Below, piece after piece: positions 34,256-45,438 of a stretch of 64,000 nucleotides of DNA. The position numbers and the translations under genes are program-made. Within the stretch, counting starts at the first letter, position 1. Each line of letters opens with the position of its first letter. Below the pieces are notes generated by a model. The model saw only the letters and a list, made by a program, of their open reading frames with translations. It made no database searches and was not told where the DNA came from. The stretch comes from Aurifilum marmelostoma (taxonomy: Eukaryota > Ascomycota > Sordariomycetes > Diaporthales > Cryphonectriaceae), in the NCBI GenBank assembly GCA_027559495.1, contig JAMXSV010000017.1:1860001-1924000 (forward strand). Direction: 5' to 3'.

Positions 34256-36140
34256 GGCGCGATAGGAGATGGGAACGCACGTCTTCCTCTTCGTCTGGAA
34301 GCTGTGGAGGAGAGGAGGGTAGTTGGCCGATCACGAGGGTACTGACATCGTTCGTTCTGGTATAGGAGAAAGGGGAATGGCGGGGGAGTGTTGTGTTTGT
34401 AATGGGAAAAGAGGCAATTAAAACAAAGGCCGAAGAGACTTGACTGCGCATGGCGACAGTAAGCCGATCACGCACCGATGGACCCTTGTTCTTTGACATC
34501 GAATAGGGCTGCAAGGGGGTCCCGGGGTTGCCAATTGCAACCCCACGCCCTCTCTGGTCAAGTGCTGAGTTCTATAGGGAGGCCCTGTGACCCTGAATTT
34601 GACCCCCTGACTTTGGCCCCATTGGGATATTAATTAATTGCAATAAGTAGATCACTAATGCAACAGTCCTCACTGATTGATTACTTAAAGTACCACCAGC
34701 ATTCTTGAATGTCAACACAGCCCAACCTATGGACCCAACATTCCTCTTGGTGTTTCCATATAGTTTTTTATTATTTTCTCTAGCACCGTGGAGAGGGACT
34801 CAAGTCTGCGGCATTGCCAAAGCAATATGGAAGTGCCTGCGGTCAGCATCATCACATTGATTATTTTCGGCACTACACTGTGCAAGTGTTCAAACAATTG
34901 ATTCATGTGGCCTCGTGCGGAATGGGCTACTAGTTGCTGTAGGCTGAGTATTCTGAATCCAGACCTAGGAGAGATTCTGGAAGTGTACTCTACGGTGACG
35001 TGGGATAAGAATGCAGGGTGACCACAAGGACTATCTACGTTCTCAAGCACCAAGTGTAATCGAATTGCGGTCGACAATACATTTTATATTCCCAAGTGCC
35101 ACATACAAACCATGCGTTTCTCAAAACTTCGATGGGTTCGGACATCAATAATTTATGTAAAACAATATACCAAACTATCCATCCTCTGTACTGTGGCAAG
35201 CAACTTGTAGTTCTATGGAGAGCTTTGTCGAACAACCACCTGTATGTGGACGACGGTCAAGCCTCAGTTTTCACAGTTTGCCACTCCTCAAGTTGCATTG
35301 CTGTGTTTTTAAGCAGGCGCTTCTTGTCAGCCATGATGAGATATGATTGATTTTGGTTTGCAAGAACATTGCAGGCTTGCCACTGTTGGGCCTTTGTTTG
35401 ACTGTGAAATACAGAGTCAATTGATTGCTTTAGGCCGACCTGGTTTGCTGGAACATCGTACTCAAGTCTAGCCTTCTCGGAAATGTTAACAAAGTAGCTT
35501 CTTTGTAGTGAAAAACAAAGAGATTGTACTGTATTTTAACAAGTCTACACTCCCATCACTGCGTTTAAATCAGTAGCACAATGATACAATAAAGTGGATG
35601 AGAGTGCCAACCTATGTCCTTTGTATAATTAATGTCAACATCGTAATCTTGCAATATGTTTATATTATATTATCCTACAGCACTATCATTCGGCACTATA
35701 TACAGTACAGATACGAGCTTATTGTGTCGAAACAACACCTTTGTATCAATTCTCATGAACTGTAGCGCCATCTCAACTATCAGTGCCGAACCATCTCTAA
35801 TCCATAACGAGAATGTCGTCCCTCAAAGCCACTCTTAATTACAGGTAAGTTGTCAGGTTTACAACACAACTGCTTTACATCCATACACAAGAACTGTTTT
35901 GTCGCTCCTCCGCAAGCAGCAGGCGTGCCCGGAGTATATAAGCAAGTCTGCCCTCTTCCGAATCCAACTTTCGATATCTCTCTCCCTCATTCCTCACTCA
36001 AGCACCCGAAGCATCTGACAGACAACTAGACTTGATCCGCAAGAGTCAGACCAAGTCCCCAGCTCAGAACCTTCAGATAACCATCTCCCTACCTACAGCA
36101 AGCCCCAAGACATCCGGTCTTGAGACCTCAACCTTTCAGT
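34256..36140. other. Intergenic, promoter region of the Pro-rich protein gene
   Basis: About 1.9 kb of AT-leaning sequence holds no supported gene. Its right end carries a TATA box and a pyrimidine-rich leader. Confidence 0.5.
35935..35942 (+). promoter_or_regulatory. TATA box of the Pro-rich protein gene
   Basis: TATATAAG lies about 200 bp before the ATG at 36141, followed by a CT-rich leader (35970-36005). Confidence 0.5.
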
Positions 36141-37928
36141 ATGGACCCTCATCCTGAACACCAGTCCGAGGAGGGCCCCAAGACGGACACCATGGAGCTT
36201 GTGGGCCAGCAGGCAACCCGGTTGAACACTCAGGCACGCCATATTCGTCTCAACCTGGTCCCGCTTGACATCCGCGGCCTCACCAGGAGCCCGTCCGGCT
36301 CGCCCATCACTGATGGCCCAAGATCTGCCCTGAGCAGCACTTCGAACAACACTCATGCCTTCCCTGACCTTATCAACCAGGGAAACAATGTGCCAATCAG
36401 CCCCAGAACTCCACGCCCCAACCTCCCACAGGGCAATGTGCCGATGCACAACATCACGGGCATCAATCGCCGCCGGACGCTTCCCAGCAGCAGAATGAGC
36501 CCATACAGCCTGCCTGCAACGAACAACTCACCTCTGCCTGGCTCACCTGGGCCTAGGTCGTCCCGGCTTGGCTCACCTTCTCCTAGGTCACCTCTGCCTG
36601 GATCGCCTTTTTCTATCCCACCACTGCCTGGCTCGCCTCTGTCTCGCACACCTCTGCCAGGCTCACCTCTGCGAGGCCCACGGCCGCGCAACCCGTCTGA
36701 GCCGAACCCGCCTGTGCAGAACCTGCCTATGCACTATCCACCTGTGCACAACCAGCCTATGATGAACAACCCACCTGCGATGAACAACCCGCTTCCGCCT
36801 CCAGCTGGGATGGCCCCTGGCCTGAACCCTGGACCACAACCTTTTGCTGCCCAGCAGCAGCTGCATGGCGGTGATACTCTGATGGCCGACATTGCCCACC
36901 TGAGAAACCTTCTCAACGAGGTGCGCCCTGACCCCTCCATCGACCACATCACCAGCATGCAGGACCTTGAGAGGCTTGAGCGTGCCCACTGCAAGCTTGA
37001 CAAGCCGGACGGTGATATGAGGGCCGTTGCGGACTTCCCTAATGACTCCGAGCAGCAGCTCATCCTTGCCCGCCGCCTTGTTACCGCCATGACCAACCTG
37101 ATCGACATCGAGGACACCGCCACCACTAAGACGGGCAAGGACAGCGCTGCTGTCACCTGTGCCAAGACCAAGAAGCCTGTTGAGATGCAGCTGGTCGCCT
37201 GGAAGCTGCTGCGCGCCATGCGCAGGGCCCAGCTCAACGAGCTCAACCTCCCCGCCAAGCTCACCACCAGCCGCGGCCGCTATGACACCTACATGGAGCG
37301 CTTCCGGGACGTCGAGGACGGCCTCAGGGCCAACAAGCTGCTTGTGCGCAGCGCCTTTGAGAGTGACCTCTGGATCGACAGGATTGCTGACAGGCCCCGC
37401 TTTGAGCGCTCGACCAAGGTGCAGAACGAGCGTGGCAACAAGATCCAGCACAGCAAGCTGAAGTTTGCGAGCAGGGCTAAGCGGGACAACCCGGCCCTTG
37501 ACTTTGTTGCCAATGCTGGTGAGGAGCTCCCTGACGAGCCTGCTTCTCCTGCATCTTCTGCTGCCTCTGCTGCATCTTCTGCTCCTCCTGCTGCACCTCC
37601 TGCTGCTGCACCTGCTGCACCTGCTCCTTCTTCACCGCAGATGGCCCAGTTTGCACAGCCTCAGCCCCAACCTGCTCCCACGGGTATGCCCCCCAACCCT
37701 GCTCCCATGGCCCCCCTTGCTGCTGCTGACAACCAGATGTCCAGAGCTGGTGGACAGTCATCTGCCCACAATCAGGCTGGCCCTTCAAACACTGGGACTT
37801 CCAACCCACGTGCCCGGCCTGACCCTAGCGACCACGATGATGTTGACTGGATGGACGCCTTTGAGAATGCTGAGCACTGGGACCCGGTCACCAACATGCC
37901 TTACAGGGGCAGCCCGAGCCGCCAGTAG
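36141..37928 (+). CDS. Pro-rich low-complexity protein of unknown function
   Basis: An uninterrupted frame encodes 595 residues from the ATG at 36141. Three regions can be seen. Residues about 1-235 are disordered, rich in Pro, Ser and Asn, with a degenerate repeat built on LPGSP at about residues 130-175 and a later run of PPV/PAM/NNP units. Residues about 240-455 are the only part likely to fold: mostly helical, charged, with blocks such as MADIAHLRNLLNEV and EMQLVAWKLLRAMRRAQLNEL. The C-terminus alternates an Ala/Ser/Pro-rich linker with an acidic aromatic tail (DHDDVDWMDAFENAEHWD). No signal peptide or membrane segment is visible. I recognise no family. A nuclear or scaffold role would fit the composition but is only a guess. 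Antisense frames here are codon-bias shadows. Confidence 0.7.
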   Translation: MDPHPEHQSEEGPKTDTMELVGQQATRLNTQARHIRLNLVPLDIRGLTRSPSGSPITDGPRSALSSTSNNTHAFPDLINQGNNVPISPRTPRPNLPQGNVPMHNITGINRRRTLPSSRMSPYSLPATNNSPLPGSPGPRSSRLGSPSPRSPLPGSPFSIPPLPGSPLSRTPLPGSPLRGPRPRNPSEPNPPVQNLPMHYPPVHNQPMMNNPPAMNNPLPPPAGMAPGLNPGPQPFAAQQQLHGGDTLMADIAHLRNLLNEVRPDPSIDHITSMQDLERLERAHCKLDKPDGDMRAVADFPNDSEQQLILARRLVTAMTNLIDIEDTATTKTGKDSAAVTCAKTKKPVEMQLVAWKLLRAMRRAQLNELNLPAKLTTSRGRYDTYMERFRDVEDGLRANKLLVRSAFESDLWIDRIADRPRFERSTKVQNERGNKIQHSKLKFASRAKRDNPALDFVANAGEELPDEPASPASSAASAASSAPPAAPPAAAPAAPAPSSPQMAQFAQPQPQPAPTGMPPNPAPMAPLAAADNQMSRAGGQSSAHNQAGPSNTGTSNPRARPDPSDHDDVDWMDAFENAEHWDPVTNMPYRGSPSRQ

Positions 37929-39159
37929 ACAGCCTACAACAACATGGCTGGGACGAAGATCACGATGCGAGAAGGGAGACGGAGCACTTCGACTAGTGAG
38001 CAGAGCCTGACGACCGAAGGGCAATGTAGAAGAAGAAGGCTCGGAATACAACAGAGTGTAAGATAGAGACAATTTTGACAATCAGACTGCATGACAAGAA
38101 GGCAAAGGAAGACTCGGGGATAGTACAGAGTGTAAGATAGAGAAGTTTTAGAAATAAATCCGCATGACAACATAGAACCGAACCTCAATGCCAATGTGCT
38201 GAGTCACTCACTGCCATTTCCGAAGTGACTACGAAGCTAGCTCAAATGATCATCAATGTAGAGTCTTGCTGACACACCACATTAATGCTGAGTCCCAAGT
38301 AGGCCGTCATAGAAATTTACTTGACTTCTTTACTAATCACTATAATACTAATAGATCCTATCTTCAATATCGCTTTAAAGGTACCTTTGCACCTTGTTTG
38401 TGTAATCAACGACAAGGTCACTTCGAGGACTCATATTCGTAGGATAAATATTGCATAGAATGTGTCTGATAACTCCATTTGAGGCTCGACTTGGTCCCCT
38501 AACGCCGTATGGTAATCACTCCGCTCTATTTATAATTACATAGATGGACGCAGACGGATATTGCTTGTCCGAGTCACAATTATTCCACCCTTTGGCCCGC
38601 GTTCCAAGAATCCGACAACACAAATAGTGAAGGGGGCGAGCTGTAGAGTTGCAAACCGATGGGCTTGATCCCCCTCAAAAATAGAAAGAAGGAAAGAAAA
38701 TCAAGAAATGCGCGACGACGTGATGCAGTGGCTGGATGATAATCCTTTCAAGGTACTGACTGACATAGTTATTCAGGCGACGCAATGAACAGCGCAACTG
38801 TTCTCTCCCATTTAGGGCAGATTCTCTGATCGAAATTGGCCAGTCGCATCGCCGCAGAGTCCCAATCTTTCCAAACCAGACAAATCGAAAGCAAGCAACA
38901 TATGGTCTTTTCTCCTCCTCTTCTTGTCATGGCTTGCTCTTCCACTGCTGTGCAGATGATACTGGCCGAACATGCTCCTCGATGACTCAAGCCCTGGTCC
39001 ATACTCGGCATCGAAGGCTCTCGGTCCCTCCTCGAAATGTTAGGAGTCAAAAGATGACCGTTGTCGGAGGATGCTCTCATGATCCGTCTTTTTCTTCCTC
39101 TCACCATGACATTGTCGGTAGTCATGTCCATTTAGCCTCCCCCCCCTCCCCCGAGAGCT
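37929..39159. other. Intergenic between convergent genes
   Basis: About 1.2 kb follows the Pro-rich gene. It holds the imperfect direct repeat listed next and no supported gene. Confidence 0.5.
38051..38170 (+). repeat. Imperfect direct repeat, two copies of about 46 bp
   Basis: Copies at 38051-38097 and 38125-38170 both begin ACAGAGTGTAAGATAGAGA and both end GCATGACAA, 74 bp apart. They lie in the 3' flank of the Pro-rich gene and look like a local duplication. Confidence 0.75.
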
Positions 39160-40074
39160 TTACACGCCAACAATACCCCACGCCTTCATCAGGTTTCGCA
39201 GTCCACCACAGTAGCTCCTGAGCGCCAGGATGCTGCCATTTGGACAATGACCAAAGCAAAATGACAGAATGTCCATGTCTTCGTACTCGTAAGAGGGAAT
39301 GTCCCAGAATGTCGTCAGGCGCTCCCCCACATCAGGGATTCTCATGTCATCCGGGAGTTTGACCGGGAAGAGCAGGTGGTACTCGATCCTGAGGATCTTG
39401 CCGCTGGCGAAATCCATCACAGCGGTACAGTAGTATGGCGACTCCAGCAGCACGCCCACGATGTCGTTGTACACCTCGTCCGAGGGCTCCGGCGCGCCGG
39501 TCAGGGCGACGGTCTCGGTGAGTTTTTCCTTGGTTAGGGGTCCCTGCGCGAGGAAATAAAAGCCCATGGTCTTCTCCTTGTAGTCCATGTGCGTGATGGG
39601 GACTGCAGTGAGGCCGAGGTCGAGGAACTTCTGCTTGTTGGCCTTGATGCCATCAGGAATTCCCGGCGTCGCCAGGATGTCGTCCAGATCATAGACCTTG
39701 CCGAGAAATTGCCACGTTCCCTCGAAACCCTCGTCCACGGTGAATTCGGGCTGGTCGATCATGCCACGGCAGGAATCGGCTAGTTTCTTGTGCATGTCCA
39801 CCAAGGGGTCGTCAGGCTTCAACCAGCCATGCTTCAGGGCGATATCCAGCGTATCCGTCGGTATGGCGAACAGGACGCGGAAGAGGAGCGCCGAGCCTGG
39901 CACGCTCCCACACCGTATCTGCACTGCCGAATCATGGAAGCACTCGCCATAGGCATCAATGATCTCCTTGACCTTGTTTTTCGAGTAGGGCGCTTCCACC
40001 GATGCTGATCCATTGTCCAGATCCTCCAGAAATTGCGGTTCAATGAACGGCGCTCGTTCCGATGTTGTCGACAT
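39160..40074 (-). CDS. CloQ/NphB-like aromatic prenyltransferase (ABBA fold)
   Basis: The product should attach a prenyl group from an allylic diphosphate to a phenolic or other aromatic acceptor, without the DDxxD metal motif of other prenyltransferases. The single exon encodes 304 residues, the size of NphB and CloQ. Visible family blocks are an N-terminal strand around ALLFRVLFAIPTDTLDIAL, then GLTAVPITHMDYKEKTMGFYF, which lines up with the NphB strand containing the TSMDYKKRQVNLYF pattern, and a C-terminal pair of strands ending RNLMKAWGIV. It is not of the fungal indole DMATS type, which is about 450 residues. Only a few ascomycete relatives are known (the Ptf enzymes of Aspergillus, Botrytis and Sclerotinia, active on dihydroxynaphthalenes). 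No PKS or terpene synthase is adjacent, so the acceptor is unknown. Confidence 0.85.
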   Translation of the reverse strand: MSTTSERAPFIEPQFLEDLDNGSASVEAPYSKNKVKEIIDAYGECFHDSAVQIRCGSVPGSALLFRVLFAIPTDTLDIALKHGWLKPDDPLVDMHKKLADSCRGMIDQPEFTVDEGFEGTWQFLGKVYDLDDILATPGIPDGIKANKQKFLDLGLTAVPITHMDYKEKTMGFYFLAQGPLTKEKLTETVALTGAPEPSDEVYNDIVGVLLESPYYCTAVMDFASGKILRIEYHLLFPVKLPDDMRIPDVGERLTTFWDIPSYEYEDMDILSFCFGHCPNGSILALRSYCGGLRNLMKAWGIVGV

Positions 40075-40115
40075 GGCGTCTTATTTGATATTTGATATTG
40101 ACCTTTCTCTCTCTC

Positions 40116-40140
40116 TTTTTTTTTTTTTTTTTTTTTTTTT
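40116..40140 (+). repeat. Poly-T tract (25 T) preceded by CT repeats
   Basis: The tract lies 40 bp upstream of the prenyltransferase start, so on the gene's strand it is a poly-A/GA tract in the leader or core promoter. Such poly(dA:dT) runs exclude nucleosomes in fungi. Confidence 0.9.
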
Positions 40141-41544
40141 ATTTGTCTTAGTCGGTCACAAGACAGGTGTGTTCGGACGTTTCGTCTTGCATTGACAACA
40201 AGCTTTGAGCTGGGATTCAGGGGTGAGAAAGTTAAGAGGGCAGCAGGAATAATAGTAGCTGTGGACGTGTAGTTGATATCCTAGCCAAGGTGAGGGACGC
40301 GTTCCGACCTTACGAGAGCTAGACCCAAGGGCCAGTTGGACGTCAGGAGAGGGAGAAATACTGATCGTCGTGAAAGTTGACGAGGCGAACCGTAGGATCC
40401 CCCTCCTGTCCTCTTCTCTCCTACCATTGGGGTCCCTGAGAAGAAATGGGCTTTCAGTCCCAGGCCCCTGGGAACTTTCTCTTAGGCGCATTTTGGCAAC
40501 CCGGTTGGCTCCAGACCAATCGCTTCTAGTTTTGGACATATGACCGGATGGCAAGGCCCGTCCCATCTCTTCCATCATATCATATTGCAAGACGAACCTT
40601 GCTCGGCCCCAGCGCCCCCCAGTCACGGCCAACGTCTGTTCATTCCGAGTGGAGCAACGTCAGATCTCGGCAAGCATCCGTTTGGAAGGCCGCGCCACAG
40701 AATGGGGTCACCGTGGCCCATCAAAAAGGGCTCTTGCACACCGAAGGTTCCTGCCCAATCTCGTCTGATCATACGCCGAGGTAAGAAGGAGGTTGAGGGT
40801 AAAAAAAAATTGAAAAGGAAAGAAAATCTCGGCAGTCAAGAAACGACGTGTCGCACCCGGTATCGCATCGTCTTTGAAGAGACTCTCGGAGCATCTTTCC
40901 GATCTGGCTCATTCGCTGTTCGCTTGTCGGCGCTTGCTTGACCAGGACTTTGCGAGGGTCTGGGTCTCCTGCCTCCTAAACTGTCTCGCCTCGCGTTACG
41001 GGCAGATGTCGTGCGTTGTGAGACCAGAGCTTACGAAGTCAATGTGGTATACAGCAATGTAGGACCCGGTGGGCTGGAACCAGCCCACCAGACGTGATCA
41101 ACCCACCCCCTTTTTTTTCCCTTTTTTTTCTTCAGATGAGGAGAGAGCTGCGACAAGCACTTGACCAAGCCATGTCGGAGATCTACATCCAAAGATGGCC
41201 AAGCGGGCCCCATAATCCTTGACGTACACAGTATGCACTGCGCCAGCCAGCGTCAAGGTGGGGAGGGACTGCCAGCTGCTGCTGGTGCTGCTGCATATCG
41301 GGCTGGGCTTGGCGCATCTTGCAAATGTCAGACGGTCTACCAAATCTGTGTGCTGGTGTCCCGACGCTGGGGGACCTGACAGTCCTGTCGGCACTGACAG
41401 TTTAGTGCTTAGGGAAATGCAGAAATTATGCGTAAGGCTGAGGAAGCACACTTAGTATTATTGTTACTACTGCTCTACATACCACTGACCACACGACGAC
41501 CATCCTAAGACTTAAGATGACCTCGACGGCGGTGCTGGGGAATC

Positions 41545-41585
41545 GCTCTCCCGCTCTCCCTCTCTCCCTCTCTCTCTCTCCCTTA
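41545..41585 (+). repeat. CT-rich simple repeat
   Basis: A run of CTCTC and CCCTCT units forms a low-complexity pyrimidine tract in a gene-poor stretch. Confidence 0.8.
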
Positions 41586-44432
41586 TGGAGTACGGCAAGG
41601 GGGCGAAGATGACGCCAGCAAATACAGCCAAGTGACAACTCATGTTCCGCCGGCCAAACAACGGCGAATTCTAACAAATCACAAGACAGCCCACACCTGC
41701 AGCTCTGGGTCTTGCCCTGGCTCGCCAGTGTAGCGGGTTTGGCTTCCGACCCTGGCGCGGTACGCCTAAAGATACACATAATCGTACGTACCATGCTATC
41801 AGAAAGATAAGGATGATCTGTCTTTTCAGGCACATATGAGACAACACAGTTGCGCCTGTCTCTCCTGGGGGGTTCTTTTTCTGCTTTTTTGTGGTGCTCG
41901 GGCCGAACATCTGATATCCGAGGCGGATCTCCACTGAGAATATATTGACGACGGTTTACCAGGCCTGGTAATTCATGTGCGGTTTATGTGGACTTGCCTC
42001 GCAGACCTTGTGCTATAATTCAAAGGGCAATACTACACGGTACGAAACTCAAGTGAGCATATGATCTGTGCGAGTATACTTGCCGCACCCAACAGATTGC
42101 CATAATACCAGTAAGTATCCTCTGGTCCGAGTAACCCAGCAGATGCGTGCAATCTCGCATTCGCAAAAGGGGTGACCCTAACTCCGAGCAACCTAGGGGT
42201 GCCTCCACCGTGAACTCAAATTTGAGTCATGCTGTGGGAATTCCGCGGGGGCTCGTTTATCCTGCACGCAACAAAAAGTGCGGTCATTCCACTGCATATG
42301 TCGCTAAGCCCATTGTGGACTCTAGAAGTCATGACGAGCTGAGCGACTTCTACATCTCGTGAAAGTCATATGCTGACCTCGGGCGGAGAGATTGCTGAGA
42401 CTGTCTGGGTCGGTCGGCCTCGTTCGTCGTCGAGACCTCGACCCCATGTCGGAACATCAACGGTGTACGAGTAACTTTGCATGCTTGGGGCACGATCAAA
42501 GTTTCGTACAGACTCGATATCACGTTGGTGAGCCTCTGAGGACCCCCCCTCCTCGCCCTTGGGTCTCACCCAAGGGCTAACTGGAATGGCTCAGGCGGAT
42601 ATCTCCACACCTGCACGGTTTTTCCATCATTGCCTAACTAGCACTTAGCACACATCTTGAAAGTCAGGCGTAGGAGTATCACAAATGATATTAAGCTCGG
42701 ATGGCTGTTTGACGATGAGACACACAAGGTTGTTCCGAGATCTACAGTTGAAAATCCCGATACAAATATACATGCCGTCAGTCTCTTTCCCAAACAGGTC
42801 GAGTCAGCTGGCGAGAGTAAAGTGTCATTGCAGACAGCACCATGCCGGATCTACATAAACTTGCAGTTTTCAAAACGCATCCTACTGATTTTTCTGTGAA
42901 TTTGTGGATGTGGTCGGCTATTCCCCTGCGATCGGCTCATCAACGCCCGCATACCGAGGCGAGACTCTGGGGAACCTCTCTGAGGCAAGCTCGTAACCTT
43001 GTCTCGGCGAGCGAAGACCAAAAGCCTTTCTGCGTGAAGACGTCTGTCGTAAAGGAGCTCATTTCCCCCAGGGCACAGTGCGGCATTTACAGCCGCAAGA
43101 CCGAGACCTTCCATTTTTTTTTTTCTTTCAGGGACAGGCAACCTCACGGCCCGGCACTATCGTCAAGCTACTACACTCTTCTTCCCTAGATCACGACGGC
43201 CCTACCCGAGACATTTAAGCCGAAAGAAGTGTGGATGAAATGGTCATAATTAGTGTCACGGAGTCCAGAAGCGCGAAGACTGTATCTGGCTTGACAAACT
43301 CATCTGCTCGGAGGGCAAGCCTAAATTAGCTGGTTCGAAAGAAACGCTCATATCCTAATTATAGGTCCAGGGCTAGCTTGCCCATATCATTACATCTCAC
43401 AGACTGTGAAGAGATATGTGGTACAACTGCTCTCTGAAGTGCCTCGATACAGAGTTCAGCAACGGGCCTGATGATTCAGATAACCCAATAAAAGAGTTGA
43501 CAAGTGTACATTGTCATTCTATAACCCGGATTGCACCTACTTGCTTAGCAATGTTGGCTTTGTTGAATCCACTTCTCTGTCCCTCTTATTAAGGTTAAAT
43601 ATTGCCTAACGTGAAAGATCTATGAGATCGACCCTTAAGCCTTTATGAATCCACCTCTAGTATTGCGATGAAAGTCGAATCTGCCGACCCAAACAAGTTC
43701 CGGTTTTACGATAGAACTATTCTTCACAAGGGCTCTGACATGCAGTTGGCGCATCGATCCCGATGTCTCCTACCCCAATACTTTTAGGGGAGAATGATGA
43801 TTACAGTTCACAATATGTTGGGAGGATCAGTGCACATTATACATATGTACACGCATTGGCTCAAGGTAAGCGGTCTCTCATGCTTGTATCATTTGTGCCC
43901 AAGACCGACTCCGACGAGTCACGGATCATCAGGACCAGCAGCTACCATGCGAACCTCGAACAACCCAGGTATTGAAATTAGATTCTGAATATTCCTTTGC
44001 CAAGAACCTAGTCACTACTCAGCGAGGCACCCCGTTCCCACATTTTTATTTTATTGCAAAGAAAATTCGTATGATGAAGCCGGCAGTGGCAAGAGGGCAT
44101 TCCGAGACAAGAAGCGTACCGCAGTCATCTTGAGACGAGCAGGGCGAACGTTGGTGAGGCCAAATTCATGTGTATTCGATCTATCTTCTACAAAGGAAAA
44201 AGGAGAGGAAACGAGCAAGATATATGCCCATTTGTATACCCCAAGCATATAGATAGTGGATCTGACTAGGCTTTCTGGGCCAATCAGAGCTTCCAACTCG
44301 TGACGCATCTTAATCACTATGTGTAGCCACTGCTTCATATATATATATGTTATGTACTTGCAGAAATTCATAGAACAAGTCGAGACCACTCATTGTTTGC
44401 TGTCTCGAGGCCATCAAATGGTTCTGGCTGGG

Positions 44433-45438
44433 TTATTCTGCCTTGTCATCACACTTCATTGCCTCCCACCATAGTGTGCCTTCTCCATCCAGTCGCTCGA
44501 TCGTGATGTTGTTGAGATCCTCGAATCCTTCACTCACATACAACGGGTATCCAGCTGGTGTCGCTACTAGCGTGATTGGCATCGGCTCTTCATGACCATC
44601 TGCCTCACCGTTGAGCCTCGTGACCTCGGCCTGACCCCAGTGAAGGTGCTCAGCCGCGAAACCATTCCCGTCCCAGTCTGGATGCGTGGCCAGTAGTTCA
44701 AGGTAGAGGTATCGATCAAAGGGTTCTATAATACTTTTGCGCGTCCCAGAGCTCAAACGTTCCACAGCTTATGACTGTAAGTAGATTCTCTGGACATGAT
44801 TGGAGGCAGAGAAATCATGGAGGTGAAGTCCTGAAGTGGTGGAAGAGGATAGGGAATCATATCAATCAGAGAATATCTGAAGAAGCTGTTTACTCACAGT
44901 CAATGGCACGGGTGATATTAATATCGAGGTGTGCGGAGCAGTTGAAGAGCGTGTTAGATGCGAGATCGTCGTTGTCGCTCAGGAAAACAGCCCCTCCAAA
45001 TACCATCACTGAAGAGGGTGGGAGCGATGGCTGGTCTAGTATTCCCGTCATGGTGTAGTTCCAAGCCGCGATAGAGACGACTTTCTCCCCGCGTTCAGAG
45101 GACGGGTCAGGCACCGTCAATACTCTGAATCTGACACTCTTGTCTCCGCGACGAATAAGCTTGACGAGACCTTCGCGCTGACACGCCAATGTATAACTAG
45201 GCTCTACCTCGTCTGCAAACTGGCAAATGTACTTCCATGCATCACTGCGCCTGAAGGCTTCGTAGTTGACGATACTAATCTCGTCAACATCATCCATATG
45301 CGCATCGCGAAGAGAGAACGGAACGGCGTCAGAGAAGGGGTTCTGGGCGTTGTGCTCCTCCTGAGGGAGGAGGACAAGAGCCTCTACGGCACCCAAGAAG
45401 GCAATAAGGCAGGACACTAGGACGCGAAGATCTTTCAT
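44433..45438 (-). CDS. GNAT N-acetyltransferase-like protein with N-terminal hydrophobic segment
   Basis: Two exons (45438-44899, 44767-44433) give about 291 residues after a 131-nt intron spliced in phase 1. The start MKDLRVLVSCLIAFLGAVEA is a hydrophobic segment like a signal peptide or anchor. The rest follows a common fungal GNAT group: PFSLRDAHMDDVDEIS opens the fold, YTLACQREGLVKLIRRGD and FRVLTVPDPSSERGEKVVS follow, and WDGNGFAAEHL fits the acetyl-CoA pyrophosphate loop. VATPAGYPLYVSEGFEDL is the typical last block. The catalytic substrate is unknown. A secreted acetyltransferase would be odd, because acetyl-CoA is intracellular, so the segment may be an anchor or the true start may be later. 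The splice acceptor is a plain AAG and less certain than the donor. Confidence 0.75.

Larger units (their letters stand above)
40075..44432. other. Gene-poor stretch of about 4.3 kb
   Basis: No supported gene is seen. The left end is the prenyltransferase 5' flank with a poly-T tract; a CT-rich simple repeat lies near 41.55 kb. Short frames here have no family features. Confidence 0.5.

Noticed and set aside
40156..40632. A 158-codon minus-strand frame upstream of the prenyltransferase
   Set aside because: It has no domain, no phase-matched splice to the prenyltransferase and an unremarkable composition; the enzyme is already full length from 40074.
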